Counted from the first letter of the stretch, positions 33,376 through 42,511 are shown. The stretch is DNA of 64,000 nt from CAWGOF01 sp963824225 (GCA_963824225.1 CAWGOF010000003.1:1798001-1862000); one strand, 5' to 3'. Numbers and translations: made by a program. The notes: generated by a model not told the origin, from the sequence alone.

Positions 33376-34014
33376 ATGCTCGGCGTGGCCGTGTTTCTGT
33401 CCACGCTCGTCATGCTGCTCCTCGCGGAACCGGCGCCGGCACGCACCGATGCGTGTACGTGCGCGATCAACCTGCAGCGCGACGGATGGTGTGAGGGCCA
33501 CGCGATCGGGTACATCGCCGGCCTCGAGATTCACACGGGACTCCTGTTCGAAGCCCTCGACGCACACGGTCACGAGGTCGACCTCACGTCGTTCGACTGC
33601 CCCGCCTGCCAGCGCGCGATCGAGACCGAGGGGTTCTGCCCGGAGCATCGCATCGGGTTCGTCCGCGGGCTCGCGTACTTTTCGAGGCTGACGTTCCTCC
33701 TGGCACGGGCGCGCAGCCACACCGGCTCCGCGGCGCCCTGCCGCGAATGCGCGTCGCTCCCCGCCGCGGGGGGCTGGTGCGAAGCCTGCGAGGTGGGCTT
33801 CGTCGGTTCGGTCGTGTTCCGCGACCGGCGCGACTTCGATGAAGTTTTCCGCGCGCTCGACCTGGTTCGGCGGGCGGATGCCCTGGGCGAGCGTTGTGAG
33901 CACTGCGCCGTGGCCATGGCCACGGACACGATCTGCGCCCGGTGCAAGCTCGAGTACCGGAACGGTGAGCCGCGCCCGTTCGTTCCTCGCGCCCCGGCCG
34001 GGCCGGCCCGCTAG
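33376..34014 (+). CDS. Secreted protein with four CxxC...CxxH/C repeats
   Basis: A 212-aa protein with a signal peptide (MLGVAVFLSTLVMLLLAEPAPA). Four units follow the rule C-x2-C-x9-C-x2-(H/C): C27-x-C29/C39-x2-H42, C75-C78/C88-H91, C122-C125/C135-C138 and C174-C177/C187-C190. The first three also end in GfvxGl-like segments (IGYIAGL, IGFVRGL, VGFVGSV). The x9 spacing is exact in all four. This is the geometry of zinc-ribbon or treble-clef knuckles, unusual in an exported protein. I do not recognise the family. No clear ribosome-binding site precedes ATG 33376. Confidence 0.75.
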   Translation: MLGVAVFLSTLVMLLLAEPAPARTDACTCAINLQRDGWCEGHAIGYIAGLEIHTGLLFEALDAHGHEVDLTSFDCPACQRAIETEGFCPEHRIGFVRGLAYFSRLTFLLARARSHTGSAAPCRECASLPAAGGWCEACEVGFVGSVVFRDRRDFDEVFRALDLVRRADALGERCEHCAVAMATDTICARCKLEYRNGEPRPFVPRAPAGPAR

Positions 34015-34904
34015 GGACAGCTGATCGTCTGCGTCTCGCAGGCGCCGGAGCCCACGGGCCGCTCGGCGGACGTGCCGCCGATCGAGCTCTTCCCGTAGGA
34101 GCCTTCGCTGTCGGTGCCGCTCGGGACCACCATGAAGTACTCGTCGCCGGGCAGTTCGGCCAGTGTTGCGCTCGTCCCGGTCACGCCGCACAGCGCGGCG
34201 CTGTGGTTGTACGCGCCGCTACGCAGTGACGCGAGGCTACCGCTGTAGACGCCGACGGCGGAATCACCCGACTCGCAGGATGCACCCCAGGAGAGCACGA
34301 CACTGGTCGTCGGCCCGACGATCTTGTTCATGGTCAGTGGCACGTCGCCGCTTCCAGCGCTGCCGCCCGAGGCGTCCACGTGCCCGGACACGCCGGCGTA
34401 GTTCGTCGGCGTGTTATCCCCGGCGATCGCCGAGCTGCCGTTCAGCTGCAACGACAGGATCCCATCGGTCGGGAGGCCGCCCACGGGGAAGATGAGATCG
34501 AACGTCTGGCCCGAGATGGAGTAGCGCAGCCGCTCACCCTGGGCGAACGAGAAGAACGCGTTGCCGGAGACGATCTGGTCCGGCGTCGGTGCGCCCGGCA
34601 GGTCGGCAAAGGCCTGGTTGCCGAACAGCACGAACTTGTTGGTCGTGTCGCCGGTGAGATTCGAGGCAATGTCGATCGAATTCGTCGTGGACACGCTGAT
34701 GACGAACGCACCACCGATGCCTCTCTCGACACCGCCACCGGCGTACTCCCACAACTCGACGAACCAGATCGAGCCGTCGGCGTTCGAGAACGCCTCGCTG
34801 ACCCGCCAACTGTGCGCACCCGCGTGGGCTGGGCTGACCGTGGCTGCGACCAAGAGCGCCAACGCTGCAATGGTCGGAACGAGCCGGATCGCTTGTCCCT
34901 TCAT
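34011..34904 (-). CDS. Secreted protein with the shared Cys C-terminal module
   Basis: ATG 34904 has GGGAGG upstream and a clear signal peptide (LVPTIAALALLVAATVSPAHA). The 297-aa protein has an N-terminal beta-sandwich with SWRVSEAFSNADGSIWFVEL (about 31-50), of a type common in secreted environmental proteins. The last 95 residues (LSWGASC, VGVYSG, EYFMVVPSGTDSEGSYG, RPVGSGACE, ISCP) form the same C-terminal module as the subtilases ending at 8291 and 27527. There is no catalytic motif. It converges with the preceding gene with a 4-nt overlap. Confidence 0.75.
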   Translation of the reverse strand: MKGQAIRLVPTIAALALLVAATVSPAHAGAHSWRVSEAFSNADGSIWFVELWEYAGGGVERGIGGAFVISVSTTNSIDIASNLTGDTTNKFVLFGNQAFADLPGAPTPDQIVSGNAFFSFAQGERLRYSISGQTFDLIFPVGGLPTDGILSLQLNGSSAIAGDNTPTNYAGVSGHVDASGGSAGSGDVPLTMNKIVGPTTSVVLSWGASCESGDSAVGVYSGSLASLRSGAYNHSAALCGVTGTSATLAELPGDEYFMVVPSGTDSEGSYGKSSIGGTSAERPVGSGACETQTISCP

Positions 34905-35342
34905 CGACGGATCCTCCCTGCGGATGGGAGCGTATTGGAGCGCAGGGAGTATCCGGTGAACCGATGGCCGCGGCAAGCGGAATCCGGCGCCGCTCTTCGC
35001 AATGCAACACGCGGCGGATTCCAAACGTCCACAGTTGGTAAAAAAGTTCCCTTCCGTTCCCTGCCTCGCCAAGGATCAACGCTGGCGCAGAAGAGAGGTC
35101 CAGCTCGATTCGCGAGAGAGATCTGTTTCTGAACGAAGGGAGTGGTGAGCCAAGTCTCGAGCTTCTTGTCCTCGGTGGCGACCGTCCAGAGGAAGCAGTC
35201 CCTGCGATGAAAGCCCACGCCATCCAGCCGGCGGCTGCGATCAGGAGGGCGACGAGCAGCCAGCGCGCGGTCGTCATGGCCGGCCTATCCTTGCTGGCTC
35301 GGTTGCCCGTGGAGATGTCCGCCGCGTGGTATCCTGAGGTTC
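34905..35342. other. Intergenic stretch with a possible small membrane ORF
   Basis: No confident gene lies here. On the minus strand ATG 35277 opens a convincing membrane helix (RWLLVALLIAAAGWMAWAF), but the frame then becomes low-complexity and runs into the neighbouring gene. A different frame from about 35213 (CFLWTVATEDKKLETWL) looks more protein-like. One frameshift would join them into a small membrane-anchored protein; I cannot decide. No RNA gene or strong terminator is seen. Confidence 0.3.
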
Positions 35343-35615
35343 GTGGCGCACGCCCCGCCGATTCCGGACTTCGTTCCCTGGACCGCCGCTCGTTTCCAGA
35401 CCGAAGAAGCGCGTGATCTATTCCTCAGCGTTGTCGCGACCCGGCAGACGCCCGAGGTCGAGGTCAAGCCGATGCCCGACGTGGGCCGAGGTGCGTGGGT
35501 TCGTTGGCGTCCGGGGCACTTCCTGGGTCTCAACGACATCGCCTATGCGCACAGCGGTCGGATTATCCTCAGCGTGAGGCAACCAGGCGGGTCTGCGCGG
35601 ATCGGATCCGGCTGA
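35343..35615 (+). CDS. Hypothetical protein, 90 aa
   Basis: GTG 35343 opens a 90-residue frame with GC-rich third positions to TGA 35613-35615. The sequence looks globular: FVPWTAARFQTEEARDLFLS (helix), then TPEVEVKPM, WVRWRPGHFLGLNDI and GRIILSVRQPG. It has no signal peptide or known motif. It converges with the TPR kinase, 23 nt away. The family is not recognised. Confidence 0.45.
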   Translation: MAHAPPIPDFVPWTAARFQTEEARDLFLSVVATRQTPEVEVKPMPDVGRGAWVRWRPGHFLGLNDIAYAHSGRIILSVRQPGGSARIGSG

Positions 35616-35638
35616 CGCGCGGCGCGGCTCCTGCGGTC

Positions 35639-38248
35639 TCAAAGCGCCCGACGACGGGCGGAATCGACGATTCTGCGGAAGTCGGCGCGAGTCCGGAGCT
35701 TCTCGAAGGCGAGGTCGCGCTCGAGCCGCTCGACGTCGTTGAGACCCAGCTCCGAAGCGTGTTCCAGGGAAGCTATCGCGGCCTCGTACCGCCCCCGCAG
35801 CGCCTCGCTCTGAGCCTCGGCATACAACAGTTCGACGTTTCCGAGGAGCGGATGATGCAGGGCAGCGGCGGCCGCGATTCGAGCGAGCGCCGATTCCCTA
35901 TCGCCGCGCCCGATGTCGCACTGCGCGAGGAGCTCGAGGGTCCTCCGCTCATCTTCGCGGTCTCCGTCGCGGCGCACCGCCGCCAGGGTCGGTAACAGGA
36001 GTTGCTCGGCGTCGTCGAATCGACCACCTGCGATCCAGCACTTCGCCAGTGTCCACCGGTAGTGGGTCGCTCTGCCAACGGCTCCGCTTCCGTCGACGCG
36101 CTCGATCGCGGCGATGAGATCATGGGCTAGTCGCTCGGCATCGTCGAATCGGCCCTCACGAACGCGCAATTGCGCAACGGCATCGAGGGGTAGCCAGGTG
36201 CTGGGCACGTTCAGGCGCCCCATGCGATCGAGCTTCTCGAAGCGCGGGTCGCCGCGGAGCGGAAGAAGCTGTGGGTCCCGAGCGGGACCACCCGGATAAT
36301 CCCAGCCGTTGGCGATCGACTCGCTGAGATAGCGGAACGCGTCCTCGCGGCGTCCCGAGTTAGCATACGCGCAGGCGAGGTTGTAGAGCGCGACCCGGGT
36401 CTGGTAGTTACCGTCTCCGAACACGCGTCGAATCCGATCGATCGCTCGCTCGAGCAGGGCTTCGGCCTCGGCGTAGCGACCCAGCTCGAGGTACGAGCCC
36501 GAAAGGCCGACGATCGACGACAACAAGTCCGGATCGTCCGGATGTAGCTCGCGCTCGAGTCCGGCGATCGCAGCCTCGAACAGCGGCGCTGCCTGGTCGT
36601 GCTTCTGCCAGGACTTGTAGAGGGATGCCAAGAGTGCTGTCGTTCGCAGCGTGTCGGGATGATCCGGCCCGACGAGCCGCCGCCGTTCGAGCGAATCGCG
36701 CAGGAGCGCCTCCGCCTCGGGGAACCGCCTGAGCTTGATGCCCGTACGCGCTAGCCGCTCGCTCGCCGCCAGCGCCAATGGGGAATCGGCCCCCAACAAG
36801 GAGATGATGCGATCTCGCGCTTCCGTCAGCGCCTCGAACCCCCCTGCGCCTCCGCGATAGGAGGCCAGACGACTACCCTCGGCGAGCAGGAGCTGCGATA
36901 GCAGGATCGGCCGATCGGCGAATCGCTCACGCATGCCCTGCAACAGCGCCCCTTGATTCGCCGCTTCGAAAAGGGCGGGGAGCCGCCCTCCAATGAGCGG
37001 TCCCGGAGAATCGATCGCCGCCAAGAGAAAATCGCTCACTTCGCTTGCGAGCTGCGACTCGGTTTCCGCTCTCGTGGCCTCGCGTTGTGCGCGGAGAGCC
37101 TGGATCACCCCGACGATCCCGAAGGCGATCAGCGCCGTCGACAGTGTGGCGATGACGGCGGTCGCCGCGCGGTGCCGACGGATGGCCTTGCGAAGGCGAT
37201 GGAGCGGGCCCGGCCGTCGAGCCCGAATTGGTCGATGCTGAAGGTAGCGCTCGAGGTCCGCGGCCATGGCCGACGGTGTGGCGTAACGATTCTCCGGATC
37301 CTTCGCGAGGGCTTTCATGGCGATCGCGTCGAGATCTCCGCGCGTTTTCCGAGCGAGCGCGCGCGGGGAGGCGCACCCCAGTCGAACGGCGATCGTCGGT
37401 CGGCGCATCGCTCGGGCGCTCGGCCGCTCCGGCTCCTGCTCACGAATCCGGTGGCAGAGATCGACGAGGCTCGCATCTTGCCCCGCCTCCCGCTCGAACG
37501 GCCGTTCGCCGGTGATCAGCTCGTAGAGCACGACCCCCAGGGAGTAGACGTCGGTGCGCGTGTCGACCGGACGTCCGTCGAGAGCAGCTTGCTCCGGGCT
37601 CATGTACTCCGGTGTTCCCACGAGCTGACCGGACTGGGTCAGCCCTCGCTCCGGTCGGAGACCGCTGTCGAGCGCCTTGGCCACGCCGAAGTCGATGATC
37701 TTGGGTGTCGGTGGACCGCCTTCGGTCGTCACGAGAATGTTCGAAGGCTTCAAGTCTCGATGGATCACTGCGCGCAAGTGCGCGTGCTGGACCCCGTCGC
37801 ACACGCGGCACAACAGCTCGAGGCGCGACTCGATACCGAGTCCGTGCCGGTCGCAGAACTCGGTGATCGACTCACCCGCGACGCATTCCATGACGAAGTA
37901 CGGTCGAGAGTCGGACGAGCTTCCCGCGTCGTACACCCGAGCGATGTTCGGGTGGTTCATCGTCGCGAGGGTCTGACGCTCCGATTCGAACCTGGCGAGG
38001 GCCCGATCGCCAGAAACGGCGCTTCGAGCCAGCTTGATCGCCACGCGGCGAACGAGCGGCGCGTCCTGCTCGGCGAGGTAGACGATGCCCATCCCACCTT
38101 CGCCGATTCGTTCGAGAATCCGATACGGGCCGAGCCGTCGCGGCGCATCCTCGACCAGGTCCGCCGCGAGTCTCAACATCGAGCCGGTTTGGAGAAGAGA
38201 AGGGAACGAGTCAGCGGGGAACGAGGCGCTGGATTCCGATTCGCTCAC
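35639..38248 (-). CDS. Ser/Thr protein kinase with membrane helix and TPR region
   Basis: GTG 38248 overlaps the sigma factor stop by GTGA, giving 869 aa; the ATG at 38308 would overlap it by 64 nt and is less likely. Kinase motifs: IGEGGMGIVY (48-57), K72, HRD 163-165 with LKPSN, DFG 186-188, SPEQ near 217. A membrane helix lies at about 361-384 (AATAVIATLSTALIAFGIVGVI). The C-terminal 480 residues are TPR-like, including KLRRFPEAEALLRDSLERRR and ELGRYAEAEALLERAIDRI. The ECF-sigma plus TPR-kinase pair is typical of Planctomycetota and Acidobacteriota, where the kinase is thought to control its sigma factor; the extracytoplasmic TPR part may sense the signal. Confidence 0.92.
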   Translation of the reverse strand: MSESESSASFPADSFPSLLQTGSMLRLAADLVEDAPRRLGPYRILERIGEGGMGIVYLAEQDAPLVRRVAIKLARSAVSGDRALARFESERQTLATMNHPNIARVYDAGSSSDSRPYFVMECVAGESITEFCDRHGLGIESRLELLCRVCDGVQHAHLRAVIHRDLKPSNILVTTEGGPPTPKIIDFGVAKALDSGLRPERGLTQSGQLVGTPEYMSPEQAALDGRPVDTRTDVYSLGVVLYELITGERPFEREAGQDASLVDLCHRIREQEPERPSARAMRRPTIAVRLGCASPRALARKTRGDLDAIAMKALAKDPENRYATPSAMAADLERYLQHRPIRARRPGPLHRLRKAIRRHRAATAVIATLSTALIAFGIVGVIQALRAQREATRAETESQLASEVSDFLLAAIDSPGPLIGGRLPALFEAANQGALLQGMRERFADRPILLSQLLLAEGSRLASYRGGAGGFEALTEARDRIISLLGADSPLALAASERLARTGIKLRRFPEAEALLRDSLERRRLVGPDHPDTLRTTALLASLYKSWQKHDQAAPLFEAAIAGLERELHPDDPDLLSSIVGLSGSYLELGRYAEAEALLERAIDRIRRVFGDGNYQTRVALYNLACAYANSGRREDAFRYLSESIANGWDYPGGPARDPQLLPLRGDPRFEKLDRMGRLNVPSTWLPLDAVAQLRVREGRFDDAERLAHDLIAAIERVDGSGAVGRATHYRWTLAKCWIAGGRFDDAEQLLLPTLAAVRRDGDREDERRTLELLAQCDIGRGDRESALARIAAAAALHHPLLGNVELLYAEAQSEALRGRYEAAIASLEHASELGLNDVERLERDLAFEKLRTRADFRRIVDSARRRAL

Positions 38249-38802
38249 CGAGCGCCTCCGGAATCGCTCCGGAGTTGGGCCGCGAGCCACGTTCGAGCCA
38301 GCCGCCAATCCTCCTTGACGGTCCTTTCCGAGACCCTGAGGACCGCTGCGATCTCCTCCACGGACAGCCCCCCGAACAAGCGCAGCTCGGCAACGCGGTG
38401 TTGCCGCTCGTCGTGACGAGCGAGCCGGTTCAGTGCCTCGTCGAGTACCAAGACGTCCATGGTGGAACGCTCTGCGGGGGTCGACTCCTCATCCAGGTGC
38501 ACGAGCACCTGTCCCCCGCCACGCTTGCGCGCCTGCGTCGCGCGCGCGTGGTCGACCAGCAGGTGGCGCAACTGCAGCGAGGCCACAGCGAGGAAGTGCG
38601 TGCGATCGTGCCAGGATCGGTGGCCGACGTTCTTCAGGCGCAGGTAGGCCTCGTGAACGAGCGAGTCGGTTCCGGGAGCGCCCTGCGCCAGGATCCATCG
38701 CCGCTTGAGGCGATGCGTCAAATCCCGCAGCGTCTCGTACTCCGCTGCCGTGAACCGGTCGAGCGAGTCGGGCATACGTGGTCGGGTCGCGCGGTCACTC
38801 AT
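38245..38802 (-). CDS. ECF-type RNA polymerase sigma factor
   Basis: A 185-aa sigma-70-family protein. Region 2 is visible at about 15-85 (LVHEAYLRLKNVGHRSWHDRTHFLAVAS, with HLLVDHARA), region 4 at about 125-180 with an HTH (LSVEEIAAVLRVSERTVKEDW). The LVHEAYLRL and W..R.HF..vA pattern marks the ECF subgroup (often listed as TIGR02999) that travels with PknB-type kinases. It directs RNA polymerase to target promoters in the cytoplasm. No anti-sigma factor is adjacent; the overlapping downstream kinase is the likely regulator. A 206-bp intergenic region separates it from the divergent beta-helix gene. Confidence 0.93.
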   Translation of the reverse strand: MSDRATRPRMPDSLDRFTAAEYETLRDLTHRLKRRWILAQGAPGTDSLVHEAYLRLKNVGHRSWHDRTHFLAVASLQLRHLLVDHARATQARKRGGGQVLVHLDEESTPAERSTMDVLVLDEALNRLARHDERQHRVAELRLFGGLSVEEIAAVLRVSERTVKEDWRLARTWLAAQLRSDSGGAR

Positions 38803-39008
38803 CTTGTCGGGCCTCGACCTCGTCCGGATCCGTCAAAAACTATACGTCGAAAACTGTGCGGCGTGTTGCCCCCTCGACGACCCGCTTACGGTTAACCGAG
38901 TGCAGGGCTGCCGTGGCGATTCCCTGCTTCAGGCTCGAAGGCTGCGGACGTGAGGCAGGGGGTGGATGACGATCGCGACCGCCGCAACTACCCAAACAAG
39001 GAGGTCTG

Positions 39009-41339
39009 ATGCGCATACGAGGATGGCTGGCCGTGTCGGTGCTGCTCCCGTGCTGCCTCGCCCAGGCCGAATCCACTGACCTGGTGGTTCACGGAAACGT
39101 CGACGCCGAGGCGGTCGGCAGGGTCTACTACGCAGAGCACTTCTACCTCCACGCTCCCTCGAGTCCAACCAAGGGGATTCAGGAAGCGATCAACGCGTGC
39201 GGCCAGGGCTTCGGAACCTCGATCAAGGGCTGCACCGTCGTCCTTCCGAAGGGAGATGTGCTGATCACTGAGGGAATCACGATCGGTGGACTCACGACAT
39301 CGACCGCGAAGTCGGGGATCGTGCTTCGAGGTCACGGCGCGGGACTTCGCGCGACGGACACTCAATCGGGGACAAACTGGAATCTGGGTGGGACGAATCT
39401 GATCTGGAGCGGAGAAGCCAATGGAACCGTGCTTACACTCGAGGGCGTGTCGCACTCCAGGTTCATCGACTTCATGATTGACGGTGGACAGCCCCCCACC
39501 GGTGGTGCCGGGATAGGGATTCTCATCAAGGGCTGCAACACCTGCTCGACCCCGTCCATGCAGAACGTGTTCCAGAACATTTCGATCGTCGACATCATAG
39601 GCTCGCCGGGGCATGGAATCGAGATCATCGGGGAGAATCTCGTCAACGAGTCAACGGGAATCGCCGGCCAGAAGTACGACGATCAGATCAGTGAGAACCT
39701 CTTCGAGCACATCACCGTGCAGAACAGCCACACGGCATTCTTCCACGACAGTAGCCAGGCTACGAACAACCATCTGCTCAACGCGACATTCGTCGATTAC
39801 GAGTATGGGATCTACCTGAACGATGGCGCGGTGATCACGACCAACGTCGTTTTTGGGGGGAGCGTCGAGCCCCAGCATCTGACCACCGCGGATGTTCACG
39901 TGACTTCGAGCGCGGAGGATTTCACGGCCTTCCGCAACTACCACGAGACGCCTGCGGGCAGCGCGTACGTCTTCAGCAACCTCGATCGCAACGGCTACCA
40001 ATGCGGCGGTTCGCCTGCCGGACGATGTCGCACCGATTCGACGAGCCTCTACGCGCCGCGCGTCCTCGTGCAATACGACATGTGTCCCGGTGATGCGACG
40101 TGTGGCTCACCGATCGGATGGGCCGTCCTGCACCAAGCCCGCGGGCCTTTGACGATTCAGGGTGGCAATTTTTTCGCGCTGGGCGGCACGGAGAAAGTGC
40201 CGATCGCAGTGACGCTCGATTCGGTCAAGGATATCAACCAATCCAAGACGGTGACGACCGGTGGGAACGTGTTCGCATCGCCGAACTACATCTGGAAGAC
40301 GAGCTACAACGTCGGCGTCATCGGAACCGACCTTCCGTTCACGGGACAGGTTCCCATCGCGTCGAGCGGGGCCCTTGAGTTCTGGCGCGCGGGCATTACC
40401 TTCACCGGCGATTCCGCGGGAACGCTCGGGTCCATCACGTGGAAGGATGAGAACAAGGCAGACCGTTTCAAGCTCTACTACAACTCGACCAAGCTCAGGT
40501 TCCTGGACGCCAGCAATCATCAGATCGTGGGCATCGGCACAGTTTCAGCGCCCTTCGAATTCGAGGGAGCGACCACGAATGGAATCCTCACGAATCTTGA
40601 GGTCGCCGATCCGACGGTCAACCGCACGATCACACTGCCGAACCGAACAGGTACGACGGTCCTCAGTGACGATACCTTCATCGGAGACGTAACTGCGACC
40701 CTGGAGCCCGATGGTCAAACTCCGCTCACGATCGAGAACGCGGCCGTGGAGCCGAGCGACTTGAACGCCACGAATCCGCCCGGTTCCACGGGGCAATGCG
40801 TTTCCAAGGCCGCCGGAGACCAGTTCACTTGGGCGTCGTGTGGCGGCAGTGCACCGAATGTTTTCGCGACCTTCGACGCCCCTGCCGGCTCGGACCCCGT
40901 TGCGGACAGCGCGACGGATGTCCTCGTGCTGGCGAAGGGTCGCTCGGTATCCGTCACAGGAGATTCGTCGACGGACACCCTGACCGTCGCCGCCGACACC
41001 GAGCTCTACCGGCGTGTTCAGTCGGGCTCCTTCAAAAGTGTTGCCAGCACGGATGACAACGTCTTGCTGTTCGCCTTCGAGGCAGCCTCTACCCTCACTC
41101 GTGTGCGCTGCTCGACCACGAGTAACTCGACGGTGATTAACGTGTACCGTCGAAGCGAGACCACGCCCAACTCCGGCGGCACACAGATCGCCTCCGGCTC
41201 GTGTTCGACCACTCCAACGAACCTCTCGTTGTCGAGCAACACCGTCGCGGCTACCGAAGTGGTGACCGTCGAAATCCAATCGACGACGGGTACTCCGGCC
41301 GCGCTTCGTGTTCAAGTCAGCTACGACGTCAACGATTAG
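39009..41339 (+). CDS. Secreted parallel beta-helix protein with tail-fibre-like C-terminus
   Basis: AAGGAGGT lies 4 nt before ATG 39009. A signal peptide (GWLAVSVLLPCCLAQA) opens the 776-aa protein. Residues 60-330 look like a pectate-lyase/tailspike beta-helix (IQEAINACGQGFG, GIVLRGHGAGL, GHGIEIIGENL, NVFQNISIVDI). After about residue 480 the sequence resembles phage tail-fibre and structural proteins: ITLPNRTGTTVLSDDT and NPPGSTGQCVSKAAGDQF. Third-position GC is visibly lower than in neighbouring genes, suggesting recent acquisition. Possible roles are carbohydrate binding or cleavage at the cell surface. No catalytic residues can be assigned with certainty. Confidence 0.75.
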   Translation: MRIRGWLAVSVLLPCCLAQAESTDLVVHGNVDAEAVGRVYYAEHFYLHAPSSPTKGIQEAINACGQGFGTSIKGCTVVLPKGDVLITEGITIGGLTTSTAKSGIVLRGHGAGLRATDTQSGTNWNLGGTNLIWSGEANGTVLTLEGVSHSRFIDFMIDGGQPPTGGAGIGILIKGCNTCSTPSMQNVFQNISIVDIIGSPGHGIEIIGENLVNESTGIAGQKYDDQISENLFEHITVQNSHTAFFHDSSQATNNHLLNATFVDYEYGIYLNDGAVITTNVVFGGSVEPQHLTTADVHVTSSAEDFTAFRNYHETPAGSAYVFSNLDRNGYQCGGSPAGRCRTDSTSLYAPRVLVQYDMCPGDATCGSPIGWAVLHQARGPLTIQGGNFFALGGTEKVPIAVTLDSVKDINQSKTVTTGGNVFASPNYIWKTSYNVGVIGTDLPFTGQVPIASSGALEFWRAGITFTGDSAGTLGSITWKDENKADRFKLYYNSTKLRFLDASNHQIVGIGTVSAPFEFEGATTNGILTNLEVADPTVNRTITLPNRTGTTVLSDDTFIGDVTATLEPDGQTPLTIENAAVEPSDLNATNPPGSTGQCVSKAAGDQFTWASCGGSAPNVFATFDAPAGSDPVADSATDVLVLAKGRSVSVTGDSSTDTLTVAADTELYRRVQSGSFKSVASTDDNVLLFAFEAASTLTRVRCSTTSNSTVINVYRRSETTPNSGGTQIASGSCSTTPTNLSLSSNTVAATEVVTVEIQSTTGTPAALRVQVSYDVND

Positions 41340-41348
41340 CCGTCTCGA

Positions 41349-41385
41349 GGGCGTGGGGGCCGGAATTCCTACGGTCCCCACGCCC
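41349..41385 (+). terminator. Hairpin after the beta-helix gene
   Basis: GGGCGTGGGG (41349-41358) pairs perfectly with CCCCACGCCC (41376-41385), and CCG/CGG can extend the stem inward. It starts 9 nt after the stop codon. No T tract follows, so it may be a non-canonical or Rho-aided terminator. Confidence 0.5.
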
Positions 41386-41470
41386 ACCGACTGCCGCTGA
41401 ATCGAGGAGACCGCCGAGCCCTACGTGTGTGCGTTGCTGCGCTGGTAACGCCACCCACAATCGTCTTTTC

Positions 41471-42511
41471 TCAGCGTCCGGTCCGATCGGCCAGCGTGCC
41501 CACGCTGACTGCGTACGAGTTCGAGCAGTTGTAGTCGAGGATCGCCTTGTAGTTCCGGTACACCAAGAAGTGCCGCTTGTGCCCACGGACGAGCGACGCT
41601 TCGAGCGTCGCCGTGGGCAACCGTGCCCCGGACGGCAGCGAGACGCCTAGCTTGGTCCACTCCGCGAGCGGGCGCTCCTCGGTAAGCTCGCGAACTGCAC
41701 GGCAGCCAGCCGTGCGCATCGGCACGCTGCGGTCGATGCGCGCCATGACCGTGTGCGAGATCTTCACCTCCCTCCCCCATCGCTCGCCCTCCCGCCAGCC
41801 CGCGTTCTTCAGGTAGTTCGCCATCGAGCCGAACACGTCGGCGGGTGACGACCAGATGTCGGCGCGGCCGTCGCGGTCGAAGTCCACGGCGTGCTTCCGA
41901 TAGCTCGACGGCATGAACTGGGGCTGGCCCATCGCGCCGGCCCACGAGCCCTTCAGCTCCGCGGGTGCGATGACACCTTGGTCGACGATCGCCAGCGCGT
42001 CGAACAGCTCGGCGCGAAAGCGCGTCCGCCGGTTATCGTAGGCCAGCGTGGCGAGCGTCTGGATCGTCGCGTACGTGCCGGTGACGCGTCCGAAGTTCGA
42101 CTCGAGCCCCCAGATCGCGACCATCAGCGGCGGGGGCACGCCGTACTCCTTTTCGATCTTCCTGAGCAGCGGCCCGTGGACGCGCAGCATCTCGCGGGCG
42201 GTGCGGATCGTCCGGCTGGTGAGCCGCTGGCTGACGTACTGCTCGAGGCTCTGGGTCTCTTCGGGCTGGGCGCGATCGTGCGCAACGACGGCGGGCTCGG
42301 GCGCGGTGAGGTTGGCCAGCGCGGCGTCGATCGTCGCCTGTCGGATACCGCGGTTGAGCGCCTCGGCCCGGACGCCGGCGACGAACTCGTCGAACGTCTG
42401 GAGCTGCGGCGCCGAGGTCTGAGTCGGTGGATCCTGCACGGCGGCGGGAAGGATCCACGGCCCAAGGCCCAGGGCCAACGCGAACCACAGTATCCCGGCG
42501 TCAGGTCGCAT
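41471..42511 (-). CDS. mltB: Lytic murein transglycosylase B
   Basis: A 346-aa SLT-type (MltB) enzyme that cleaves peptidoglycan between MurNAc and GlcNAc with 1,6-anhydro product. Signal peptide-like start (ILWFALALGLGPWILPAA); no lipobox Cys, so soluble periplasmic rather than a lipoprotein. Catalytic Glu is E137 in IWGLESNFGR. Family segments follow: YATIQTLATLAYD, SWAGAMGQPQFMPSSY, DFDRDGRADIW and SMANYLKNAGW. The C-terminal part (LVYRNYKAILDYNCSNSYAVSV) is complete. It is divergent from the serine hydrolase at 42596. Confidence 0.95.
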   Translation of the reverse strand: MRPDAGILWFALALGLGPWILPAAVQDPPTQTSAPQLQTFDEFVAGVRAEALNRGIRQATIDAALANLTAPEPAVVAHDRAQPEETQSLEQYVSQRLTSRTIRTAREMLRVHGPLLRKIEKEYGVPPPLMVAIWGLESNFGRVTGTYATIQTLATLAYDNRRTRFRAELFDALAIVDQGVIAPAELKGSWAGAMGQPQFMPSSYRKHAVDFDRDGRADIWSSPADVFGSMANYLKNAGWREGERWGREVKISHTVMARIDRSVPMRTAGCRAVRELTEERPLAEWTKLGVSLPSGARLPTATLEASLVRGHKRHFLVYRNYKAILDYNCSNSYAVSVGTLADRTGR

